Shown: positions 1 to 6,069 of the stretch, piece after piece
Layout: every line of letters starts with the position of its first letter
Position numbering within the stretch: position 1 is the first letter of the stretch
NCBI GenBank assembly: GCA_016212195.1
Contig: JACRGW010000139.1
Location: 1-8,529, forward strand
Reading direction: 5' to 3'
Length of the DNA: 8,529 nt
Origin: Nitrospirota bacterium
GTDB taxonomy: Bacteria; Nitrospirota; Thermodesulfovibrionia; JACRGW01
The notes under the pieces: model-generated
What the model was told of the DNA's origin: nothing
The model's input: only the letters and a program-made list of their open reading frames with translations
Database searches by the model: none
Translations under genes and position numbers: made by a program

Positions 1-2
1 CC

Positions 3-31
3 TTGACGCCTTAGATTTCGGTGAGTAGAAT
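3..31 (+). promoter_or_regulatory. Putative sigma70-type promoter of the Orc1/Cdc6-like ATPase gene
   Basis: A TTGACG hexamer at 3-8 (five of six to TTGACA) is followed after exactly 17 bases by TAGAAT at 26-31 (five of six to TATAAT). Transcription would start near 38, giving a leader of about 49 nt before the ATG at 87. A purine-rich AGGGGGA stretch near 69-75 could act as ribosome binding site, though it lies about 11 nt from the ATG. This is consensus matching only. It suggests that the ATPase gene brings its own promoter and does not depend on the V-ATPase operon. Confidence 0.5.
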
Positions 32-86
32 GAGACTCAACTTTTCGATTTTCCTATTGATCAGAAGGTAGGGGGACAAAAACAAG

Positions 87-1289
87 ATGAATGCAATTCC
101 CAAAGGTATCAGCCCTTTTTACCCAGGCCAACCCATACCTGTAGAATTGTTTGTTGGCCGTCAGAAAGAGATTGAAAAGATTGCAAGAGCCGTGAAGCAG
201 GTGGAGTTAGGAAAACCTCAGGCAATATTTCTTGCCGGAGAATATGGTATAGGAAAAAGCTCTCTGGCAAGTTTTATGAGGTTTTACGCTGAGAAAGAGA
301 ATCATCTTTTGGGCATTCATGTCTTTTTATGGAGTACAACAACAATAGATGAAGTTGCCGCCAAAACAGTGGAGACAGTGCTGAAAGCACCCGCTTATGA
401 GCCAACACTAACAGAAAAAGTCCGCAATATTTTATCAAAGTATGTTGGTGAACAGGAACTTTTTGGAATTCGTATAAATCTTAATGCATTAAAGGCTGAC
501 ACCCCCAATATTGCACAGGGTTACTTACCCTTTTTGCGTCAGTTATTAGAACGTCTCACGGATGAAGATATAAAAGGAATAATGTTAATCCTCGATGAGA
601 TTAATGGTATTACTTCTACTCCTAAGTTTGCCCACTTCATTAAAGGATTAGTTGATGAGAATGCTTTGAGTGCTAATCCACTACCTTTAATGCTTCTGCT
701 ATGTGGAGTAGAGGAACGAAGACGTGAAATGATCAAACACCATCAACCAGTGGAACGGATTTTCGATATAGTCGAAATAAATCCTATGACTGAGCAGGAG
801 ATGAAGGAGTTCTTTAAGCAAGCATTCCTGTCACAAAATATTAAAATAAAGGACGATGCCCTGTCGCTTTTATGCAAATATTCTGCTGGATTCCCCAAAA
901 TTATGCACATCGTTGGTGATACTGTCTTCTGGAAAGACCGGGATGGAATTATTGATAAAGAAGATGCCTTAGATGGAATATTTGATGCTGCAGAGGATAT
1001 CGGCAGAAAATTTGTTGACCAGCAGGTTCTGAAGGCATTAAGGAGTAAAGACTATCATTCAATTATGGAAAAGATGAGTAAGTTGCCTTTCGACCTATCA
1101 TTTCAAAAGACAGACCTCGGAAAAGGGTTATCAGAATCAGAAAAGAAAAAAATTGATAATTTCCTTCAGCGCATGAAAAAACTTAAAGTACTCAGTTCAG
1201 GAGATATTCAAGGTGAATATATCTTTAATAGCCGACTGGTAAGACTATATATTTTGTTAAATTCTATAAAGAAAGCGACTCATGATTAA
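87..1289 (+). CDS. Orc1/Cdc6-like AAA+ P-loop ATPase, 400 residues
   Basis: This is a soluble ATPase of the AAA_16/ATPase_2 type. After an N-terminal lead ending in ELFVGR (about residues 20-25), a common entry motif in Orc1/Cdc6-like ATPases, comes a Walker A loop GEYGIGKS at 51-58. A hydrophobic strand then ends in the Walker B acidic pair D170-E171. A sensor-1-like strand lies near 201-208, an Arg cluster at 211-213, and a GFPKIMHIVGD stretch (268-278) resembles the lid/sensor-2 region of Cdc6-like proteins. Residues about 310-395 look like a winged helix. No signal peptide or membrane segment is visible, and the length is normal for a complete protein. Proteins of this build bind DNA or act as molecular switches; the specific role here is unknown. 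I see no transposase, integrase or nuclease beside it. The gene converges on the V-ATPase operon, and its stop codon (1287-1289) falls in the last codons of the subunit A fragment. Start at 87 fits a purine-rich leader. Confidence 0.85.
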   Translation: MNAIPKGISPFYPGQPIPVELFVGRQKEIEKIARAVKQVELGKPQAIFLAGEYGIGKSSLASFMRFYAEKENHLLGIHVFLWSTTTIDEVAAKTVETVLKAPAYEPTLTEKVRNILSKYVGEQELFGIRINLNALKADTPNIAQGYLPFLRQLLERLTDEDIKGIMLILDEINGITSTPKFAHFIKGLVDENALSANPLPLMLLLCGVEERRREMIKHHQPVERIFDIVEINPMTEQEMKEFFKQAFLSQNIKIKDDALSLLCKYSAGFPKIMHIVGDTVFWKDRDGIIDKEDALDGIFDAAEDIGRKFVDQQVLKALRSKDYHSIMEKMSKLPFDLSFQKTDLGKGLSESEKKKIDNFLQRMKKLKVLSSGDIQGEYIFNSRLVRLYILLNSIKKATHD

Positions 1290-1440
1290 TAGTTGCAGAA
1301 TCACCCTCTATTCGTATAACCTCACCGATTAGCCTCATTCCGCCTGCATAGACGAGATTGTACATCCCGGACTTTCGCATGCCCTTCGCCACAACTGTGG
1401 GACCTGATATCTTAGTGATAACCCTGACAATTTCAGTTAT
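1264..1440 (-). pseudogene. atpA: Truncated N-terminus of V/A-type ATPase catalytic subunit A
   Basis: Subunit A is the nucleotide-hydrolysing head subunit, usually near 580-590 residues. Here only the start is present. Reading leftward from 1440, the frame gives TEIVRVITKISGP, then VVAKGM, MYNLVY and LIGEVIRIEGDSATI, a clear match to the N-terminal beta-barrel of A subunits. After ATI (codon 1290-1288) the family pattern (typically QVYEET) stops. Seven unrelated codons follow before a TAG at 1266-1264. The P-loop, bulge and catalytic residues are all missing. The expected start overlapping the stop of F would be ATGA; the sequence is ATAA, so the codon at 1440-1438 is ATA, not ATG. The only in-frame ATG, at 1521, lies 85 nt inside F and would add a non-family extension. 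The piece is therefore probably non-functional. It could be a genomic rearrangement scar or an assembly junction. Family identity is firm; the cause of truncation is not. Confidence 0.85.
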
Positions 1441-1766
1441 CTCCTTATCTTTACATAGAATCCAAGGGCCCGCTGTAAGACCCTCTCTATATACTCCTCT
1501 TCCTTCCCCGCTTCTCTCCACGATTTAACAGAGGGGATGCTGATGAAGATAGGTAATATACTCTCTTCTATCTTCCTGTGAATAGATTCCGGTATATTTC
1601 CTGAATATTCATCACTGTACGCTACAATCTCATACTCCCTGTTTTTAAGAAACCTCTTAATATAGTCCTCTGCCTCCTGATGCGATGAGACACTGTAGGC
1701 ATCAACACCTGCGAGCCTGAACCCGAGGGCAGTATCAGGATCTGTTATTATTGCGACCCTTGCCAT
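1437..1766 (-). CDS. atpF: V/A-type ATP synthase subunit F (central stalk)
   Basis: Subunit F is a small soluble protein of the central rotor stalk that binds subunit D under the A3B3 head. The 109 residues open with MARVAIITDPDTALGFRLAGVDAY, matching the family hallmark of a beta strand followed by D-x-DT-x-LGFRLAGV. The length is in the usual range of about 100-110. The middle contains an acidic stretch and a short strand ending SILPIFISIPS, as expected for the CheY-like fold of this family. It starts 6 nt after the stop of subunit C. An AAGGA lies only about 2 nt from the ATG, closer than usual, so translation may depend on coupling with C. It ends in TAA at 1439-1437, where an ancestral TGA overlapping the ATG of A would be expected. 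The protein appears intact although its downstream partner is broken. The symbol follows archaeal A-ATPase naming and is not the F-type b subunit. Confidence 0.93.
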   Translation of the reverse strand: MARVAIITDPDTALGFRLAGVDAYSVSSHQEAEDYIKRFLKNREYEIVAYSDEYSGNIPESIHRKIEESILPIFISIPSVKSWREAGKEEEYIERVLQRALGFYVKIRR

Positions 1767-1772
1767 CTTCCT

Positions 1773-2822
1773 TTATATAAGCACTAGTCTCTCCACTTCT
1801 CCCTGCGGAAGGTTATAGTGGATACCCCTTATCATGGTCCTTAGATTTATAACCTCATTGGTCTTTTTCCATATATAACTTATCACAAGTCCTATGTGGA
1901 GCGGGTCTTCATGTGGAAGTCTTTTAGCATGGTTTAATATTTCGTAATCCATCCACCTTTCAACCAGCAAGAGAGGAGTTGTAATACGTGATTGTCCAGA
2001 GAATCTATTCCAGTGTATCTTCCACACAGCCCTGTCAATCATGGACATACACTCGCTGACGTCCCTCCCCTTCACGATCTTTTTATATACATCCAGAGAG
2101 ATCAGACCCCCCCCTTCAATAAAGTATCCAGAGGCATCCTCTGAATGTAATCCACCTTCTGCCATCTTGATTGAGGCAATGAGGTTATATCTGTCAATGA
2201 GCATCCTTATTGTATCTTCCACTATTAAACTATTCAGTCCCCTCTCCCTGGATGACTCTATTCTGTTTATCGCATCCTTGAAAAATGCCTTCTCCAATTC
2301 CACCTCTCCTTTAAACAGATTCCCCTCATTAAGATTCCTTATCTTCTTAAGAGATGAAACATAAGTATATCTCAGGGTAAATAGCATATCCAGCATGGCC
2401 TGGACAGATGGCTGCTTATACACCTCCCTGAGCATCCCTTCATCGAGGCTTCCTGCCGGGACTGTCGCAGAAAGGGCCTCATCCGAAGGGATAATATTGA
2501 GTTTCCCCCTGACAAGGGTCTTAATATTAAAGATATCCCACCGTGATAACAAAACATCTATCAAGGTGCTATCATCCCCTTTAAAAAAAGAGAGTACCTT
2601 TTTCATGGAAACAGAGAGTGAAGTCCTGAAGGTCGTATCCATCGTATAAATCAAAGGCCCTTCAACCACTTCACTAAAATAGAGACCGTAGGTGGTCTTT
2701 TTAAGATAGTCTGCTGCTGCGGAGAGTTCACGAAAGGATAATATCTCTCTCAGTTGTCCCTCATTGAGGAGATTCCCCTCCATTGACCGTATCCGTGCAT
2801 TGATATATGCATAATCAGGCAT
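1773..2822 (-). CDS. atpC: V/A-type ATP synthase subunit C (socket, AC39/d family)
   Basis: Subunit C is the funnel-shaped socket that sits on the membrane ring and receives the central stalk (homologue of yeast Vma6 and Thermus subunit C). The 349-residue product has the usual family length. It starts MPDYAYINARIRSME, close to the canonical DYxYxNARIRxM opening. It is helical, with no membrane span or signal peptide, and has a late WMDYEIL helix and a C-terminal segment IGLVISYIWKKTNEVINLR followed by an RG motif, which is strongly characteristic of the family. Its ATG overlaps the stop of subunit E by 8 nt, implying translational coupling. A run of eight G on the coding strand (2114-2107), encoding part of EGGGL near residues 236-240, is a potential slippage site. 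The frame is open across it in this copy, so the gene looks intact. Confidence 0.94.
   Translation of the reverse strand: MPDYAYINARIRSMEGNLLNEGQLREILSFRELSAAADYLKKTTYGLYFSEVVEGPLIYTMDTTFRTSLSVSMKKVLSFFKGDDSTLIDVLLSRWDIFNIKTLVRGKLNIIPSDEALSATVPAGSLDEGMLREVYKQPSVQAMLDMLFTLRYTYVSSLKKIRNLNEGNLFKGEVELEKAFFKDAINRIESSRERGLNSLIVEDTIRMLIDRYNLIASIKMAEGGLHSEDASGYFIEGGGLISLDVYKKIVKGRDVSECMSMIDRAVWKIHWNRFSGQSRITTPLLLVERWMDYEILNHAKRLPHEDPLHIGLVISYIWKKTNEVINLRTMIRGIHYNLPQGEVERLVLI
2107..2114 (-). repeat. G8 homopolymer inside subunit C
   Basis: Eight consecutive C on the plus strand, hence eight G on the coding strand, encode consecutive glycines in EGGGL. The run could be a replication slippage site or a sequencing-error-prone spot. 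The reading frame is intact with eight bases. I saw no other homopolymer of G or C this long in the window, but did not count exhaustively. Confidence 0.7.
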
Positions 2823-3420
2823 CGTTCTTATCAGTAAACAATATCTCCCTTAACTGAGGCATCATATCTTCCCTGACCTTATCAAATCTGCTCCAGAGGG
2901 TGTTTATTATTGAGAAACTATTATCATAAGATAACACCTCTACACCGGCATTTATCCTGTCATCTCCCTTAACAGATAAGACTTCACAACCAGTTACACT
3001 GATGCCTTTTAGAATCTCTTTTATCAAGGGACAGTCCCTGCTGTTTGCAATTACATGGACCTTACCTTTTACACCCTGTAAGCCTTCTATAAGTAAATTC
3101 TTTAAAATTGAAGGATATGCCGGACCCTCTATGATGGAATGGAAGGCATTATCCACCTCTTTAAATACCTCATCCACTACTTCCCCTTTTGCAATAGAAA
3201 TAAATGCCTTCCCTCTGTGCCTGGCCTTATTTAATTCTTTAACCCTGTATTCATCAAGGTCTTTTTTGACATTGCTGAATGCCCTCGCCTTCAGCTCTTC
3301 TATCATGTTTCCAAGTCCAGTAAGCATGGCATCGGCCTTTTTCCGGACCTCTGCAAGGATCTCTTCCCTCTTCTTCTCAGCCTCCTTTATTATGTGATCT
3401 ATAAGGACATCATAGGACAT
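2815..3420 (-). CDS. atpE: V/A-type ATP synthase subunit E (peripheral stalk)
   Basis: Subunit E pairs with subunit H/G as the peripheral stalk that holds the catalytic head against the membrane stator. The product is 201 residues, normal for the family (about 185-210). Residues about 1-75 are a charged helix rich in Lys, Glu and Arg (IIKEAEKKREEILAEVRKKA), expected to form a coiled coil with H. The rest is an alpha/beta C-terminal domain that would contact subunit B. Its last part contains GVEVLSYDNSFSIINTLWSR, matching the conserved G-G/A-V-x-V near the end followed by a helix with xxRLE-like spacing. The gene starts 4 nt after the K stop, with a GAAG ribosome-binding-like element overlapping that stop, and overlaps C by 8 nt. 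No signal or membrane segment is visible. In V-type naming atpE is this stalk protein and not the F-type c ring. Confidence 0.92.
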   Translation of the reverse strand: MSYDVLIDHIIKEAEKKREEILAEVRKKADAMLTGLGNMIEELKARAFSNVKKDLDEYRVKELNKARHRGKAFISIAKGEVVDEVFKEVDNAFHSIIEGPAYPSILKNLLIEGLQGVKGKVHVIANSRDCPLIKEILKGISVTGCEVLSVKGDDRINAGVEVLSYDNSFSIINTLWSRFDKVREDMMPQLREILFTDKNDA

Positions 3421-3424
3421 ATCT

Positions 3425-3646
3425 TCACCGCGGCGTTGAGAGTATAATCACTGCTGTGACAAACCCGAGAATAACCAGTGTCTCCGGTATAACAAGGAGT
3501 ATCAATATCCTCCCGATGAGTTCAGGCTTTTCTATCAGCGCACCAATACCTGCAGCGCCGATCTTAGCCTGGGCAATAGCAGTAGCTATTGCAGCAAGCC
3601 CAATCGCAAGACCAGCGCCAATTGCCATCAATCCAAGTTCCATCAT
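3425..3646 (-). CDS. atpK: V/A-type ATP synthase subunit K (membrane ring proteolipid)
   Basis: This is the ion-carrying proteolipid of the rotating ring. The 73-residue protein consists of two hydrophobic helices (about 4-27 and 45-69) joined by a polar loop with EKPE at 39-42, the classic hairpin. It is the short single-hairpin form common in archaea, unlike the doubled 16-kDa Enterococcus type. The ion-binding glutamate is E55 in VIPETLVILG. Q26 in helix 1 and T56 next to E55 occupy positions that in several sodium-translocating rings help bind sodium, so sodium coupling is possible but not shown. The ATG overlaps the TGA of subunit I as ATGA. An AGGTGG motif sits 4 nt before the first ATG and 7 nt before the second, so M2 is an equally likely start. 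The first helix is rich in Gly and Ala (GAGLAIGLAAIATAIAQAK) as needed for tight ring packing. Confidence 0.93.
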   Translation of the reverse strand: MMELGLMAIGAGLAIGLAAIATAIAQAKIGAAGIGALIEKPELIGRILILLVIPETLVILGFVTAVIILSTPR

Positions 3647-5583
3647 GTCACCACCTTTCTCCCTCTTCCAAAGGGTTTGTACTCTACCCCGCCGGGATAG
3701 AAGAATTTATCAAAAAATTCCACGTAATGAAGCCTTAAAGTCTGGATCGCAGGTGCATATACCCCCACTGCTAAATTTATGATATGAAAAAATATCCCTA
3801 TGATAATTCCGAGGACAATGCTCCTTGGCATCAAAGTAAGCCTGTTCGCAATAGAGGCAAGAAAGATAGAGGCAGCGCCAAACCCCATAATCCTTGCATA
3901 TGATAGGATATTTACAATCAGCTTTATTGCATCAAACGGGGCGATCCACTTTTCAAGGAAAAATAACGCAGCAATTAACCCGATTGCAATCATAACCATT
4001 ATGCGTAATAAACCTCCGGGCAGGAGACCGGATGCGGCTGCTGCTGCACCAAAGATGGAAAAGACAAAAAACATCTTGAGGATCCGCACAATAGCCTCCT
4101 TCGCCTCTCTCCTCTTAAAAGAGATAACAACACCTATAAGAAGGCCGAGTGATATATGAAACCCGCCGATTATAATCGAGAATATGAGGAAAGGGATCAG
4201 TGCCACAGACCGGTCAATATAGTGGTGAAGACCAATGTATCTGCCGAGGTCTCCAAAGAGTTCTCCGAATATAACCCCGAAGAATATTGTGAAGAGTGAA
4301 CTGAGCATTAATACACTGCTCATATCTCTGATGGTCTCATTACCTCTCCAACGCCACATCACAAAGAAAGATACAAGAAAAAGGATCATCCCGTATCCCA
4401 TATCACCGAGGATAAGCCCGAAGAATACAGGAAAGAACATGGCCAGAAGTGGTGTAGGATCAAATGTCCCATATTTGGGGAGTGCTAAAAACCTTGTCAG
4501 CACCTCAAATGGTCTGATAACTCCGGGATTACTAAGCAATACGGGGGTAATCTCTGTTTCAGTCCTGACGGGAGTTAATGTCCTTATGATAACCATATCA
4601 TTGAATCGCTTTCTGATATTATCTATAAATGTGTGTGTACTCTTCTCTGGCATCCATCCACAGAGGTAGAAGGTATCCTTTGTCCCGTAAAGACCGGAGA
4701 AAACCTCCATTTGTCTTAAACGCTCCTCAATAATATTAAAACACCTGATGAATTCATCATATTTCTCAAAGGCCAGTTGCTTTAAAGTATTTTCAAGTCC
4801 CTTCATATCCAAAGGTAATTCATCCTTTTTCTGCATAATTGTCCGGAGGGCTTCCATTAATGGCATATCAGCCAGGTCTGCGGGCATCCTGAGTTCACTT
4901 ATATTTTCCATATGAAATAGTCCCTTTATCTCAGGTGCAAATTCCTTTGGATATACGACTACACATGCCATTAACTCTTCATCTACATCTTTTTTAAAGA
5001 TTTCATATCTGCCATTTGTAATACGCTGGATGGCCTCCTCGAGGAGCGGCAGAGGGGATTCTCTTTTATAGAGCGTAATACCGGTGTAGTCTCTAAAAGG
5101 GCTTTCAGGGACAAGCTCCATAAGAGGGGATAAGGAATTGAGTATTTTCTCATATCTGGTATACAGGGAGAGTTGTTGTTCTATCTCCTTAATCTCCTGG
5201 TTCAGATTATCAACTGACATACTTATCCCTTCTATAGATGTCTTAGCCTCAGTGGTTCCAATCTCTTCATGCTTATTAGTGATAGAAGGCCGTTTAAAGG
5301 AATCCTGTTGTAAACCTCCGGGAATGTCCCCGCTATGAATTCTAATATACAGGGGCTTAATTGTGTTAAGAGTCCTCCTTGCAAGGGCAAGCACCCTTTC
5401 CAGTTCTGCCATCTCATTCTTCTGCTCTAAAGAGAGGGTTAACTTCCTTATGTATGGGGTGTCCTTGACATATTCAGGCGGGGTTTCAATGTGCAGTACG
5501 CCTGCCTCATATATATACGCCATTATCTCTGGAAGAAGACTATGCGGGCCGATAACAGAGACCTTCGACATCTTGATTATCAT
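3643..5583 (-). CDS. atpI: V/A-type ATP synthase subunit I (membrane stator, a-subunit homologue)
   Basis: Subunit I forms the ion half-channels next to the K ring and anchors the peripheral stalks. The 646-residue product has the expected two halves. Residues 1 to about 370 are cytoplasmic, with long helices (for example 125-150 and 260-295) and a LCGWMPE motif at 307-313, typical of the family. Residues about 375-610 hold roughly seven or eight membrane helices, with FFGLILGDMGYGMI near 387-400 and FGVIFGELFGD near 435-445. The ion-pathway arginine is R564 in LSYARIMGFG, and a second conserved block ends in LRLHYVEFFDKFF (616-628) followed by GG and a PFGR tail. All these landmarks are intact. 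The start at 5583 has a GAGG 9 nt upstream; M5 (MSKVSVIGP) is an alternative that fits the family N-terminus equally well. It follows H after an unusual 76-nt gap and overlaps K by 4 nt. Confidence 0.95.
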   Translation of the reverse strand: MIIKMSKVSVIGPHSLLPEIMAYIYEAGVLHIETPPEYVKDTPYIRKLTLSLEQKNEMAELERVLALARRTLNTIKPLYIRIHSGDIPGGLQQDSFKRPSITNKHEEIGTTEAKTSIEGISMSVDNLNQEIKEIEQQLSLYTRYEKILNSLSPLMELVPESPFRDYTGITLYKRESPLPLLEEAIQRITNGRYEIFKKDVDEELMACVVVYPKEFAPEIKGLFHMENISELRMPADLADMPLMEALRTIMQKKDELPLDMKGLENTLKQLAFEKYDEFIRCFNIIEERLRQMEVFSGLYGTKDTFYLCGWMPEKSTHTFIDNIRKRFNDMVIIRTLTPVRTETEITPVLLSNPGVIRPFEVLTRFLALPKYGTFDPTPLLAMFFPVFFGLILGDMGYGMILFLVSFFVMWRWRGNETIRDMSSVLMLSSLFTIFFGVIFGELFGDLGRYIGLHHYIDRSVALIPFLIFSIIIGGFHISLGLLIGVVISFKRREAKEAIVRILKMFFVFSIFGAAAAASGLLPGGLLRIMVMIAIGLIAALFFLEKWIAPFDAIKLIVNILSYARIMGFGAASIFLASIANRLTLMPRSIVLGIIIGIFFHIINLAVGVYAPAIQTLRLHYVEFFDKFFYPGGVEYKPFGRGRKVVT

Positions 5584-5626
5584 GTTAAGTTGCCTCGTGT
5601 CGTACAGCGTACTGCGGGATGCTTCT

Positions 5627-5643
5627 CATATTTAAGAAATATG
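5627..5643 (-). repeat. Perfect 7-bp inverted repeat in the H-I intergenic gap
   Basis: The arms CATATTT (5627-5633) and AAATATG (5637-5643) are exactly complementary around a 3-nt loop and lie in the only sizeable gap of the operon. In the mRNA this would form an A/U-rich hairpin about 45 nt before the subunit I start. No U-tract follows it, so it is not a convincing terminator. It might be an mRNA processing or stability element, or chance in AT-rich DNA. Confidence 0.4.
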
Positions 5644-5659
5644 GAAAGTGTCCCTATTT

Positions 5660-5983
5660 CTACTTTGGTAAAATGTAAGACAAAATCTTTTTTATAGCAA
5701 CCTGTATCCTCCCTTTCGATGTCTCTTTTATTCGCTCAGCAGCAGATTCTGCCTCTTTTATGACCTTTGAAGCCTCTTTTTCTATCTCTTTGATACCTTC
5801 CTCTCTTATCTTTGCTACCTCATCTGCAATTGCCTTTTCCTTCTCTTTTAATTGAGATGCAATATAATCTTCTGTCTCTGCAATAAGCTGTTTTGCATCC
5901 TTTTCAGCCTCTTCTATCATCCCGATAGCCTTCTGCTCGGCCTCGTGGATCTTCTTTAAAATCTCCTGTTCATGTAGCTTCAT
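5660..5983 (-). CDS. atpH: V/A-type ATP synthase subunit H (peripheral stalk coiled coil)
   Basis: This is the first gene of the operon and encodes the partner of subunit E in the peripheral stalk (called AhaH in Methanosarcina, subunit G in other naming). The 107-residue product is almost entirely one charged helix from about residue 5 to 95. It is rich in Glu, Lys and Ala with regularly spaced small residues (HEAEQKA, IEEAEKDAKQLIAETE, IEKEASKVIKEAESAAERI), the hallmark of the long right-handed coiled coil of these stalks. The last 15 residues turn more hydrophobic (IQVAIKKILSYILPK). There is no cysteine, membrane span or signal peptide. The ATG at 5983 is preceded by a TTAGGA-like element 7-8 nt away and by a good promoter match. 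Assignment rests on composition, length and on H being the usual first gene in the H-I-K-E-C-F-A-B-D order, since sequence conservation is low in this family. Confidence 0.88.
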   Translation of the reverse strand: MKLHEQEILKKIHEAEQKAIGMIEEAEKDAKQLIAETEDYIASQLKEKEKAIADEVAKIREEGIKEIEKEASKVIKEAESAAERIKETSKGRIQVAIKKILSYILPK

Positions 5984-6006
5984 CGCAAAATCCTAACCTT
6001 ACTCAA

Positions 6007-6035
6007 TTTATATCACAGCCGGTATAATAGTTCAA
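6007..6035 (-). promoter_or_regulatory. Putative sigma70-type promoter of the V-ATPase operon
   Basis: On the minus strand, TTGAAC (6035-6030, four of six to TTGACA) is followed after 17 bases by TATAAA (6012-6007, five of six to TATAAT). Transcription would begin about 16-19 nt before the ATG of subunit H, leaving room for its AGGA motif. It lies in the 86-nt gap between the ABC-F stop and the H start, so the operon can be transcribed independently. No operator-like palindrome is visible there. Read-through from the ABC-F gene is also possible. Confidence 0.5.
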
Positions 6036-6069
6036 ACAAAGACCAGCTTATCCATTGAGGCTTTTCCTG

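Noticed and set aside
1..86. Remnant of the missing part of subunit A, or a terminal inverted repeat of an insertion sequence
   Set aside because: No subunit A motif is seen in this stretch, and I found no matching inverted ends between the left edge and the junction near 1288. The other end of any element would lie outside the window.
87..1289. Base composition as proof that the plus-strand ATPase gene was transferred
   Set aside because: Hand counts of single 60-base lines within the gene range from about 28 to 50 percent GC, so the variation inside it is too large to support a composition argument.
1264..1521. An 85-codon open frame starting at ATG 1521 as the true subunit A fragment
   Set aside because: Its first 27 codons lie inside the subunit F gene in another frame and do not resemble subunit A. 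Family similarity begins at the codon overlapping the F stop.
2041..2364. Plus-strand open frames opposite the V-ATPase and ABC-F genes
   Set aside because: They lie wholly antisense to well-supported family genes and show no recognisable protein features. They are shadows of the real reading frames.
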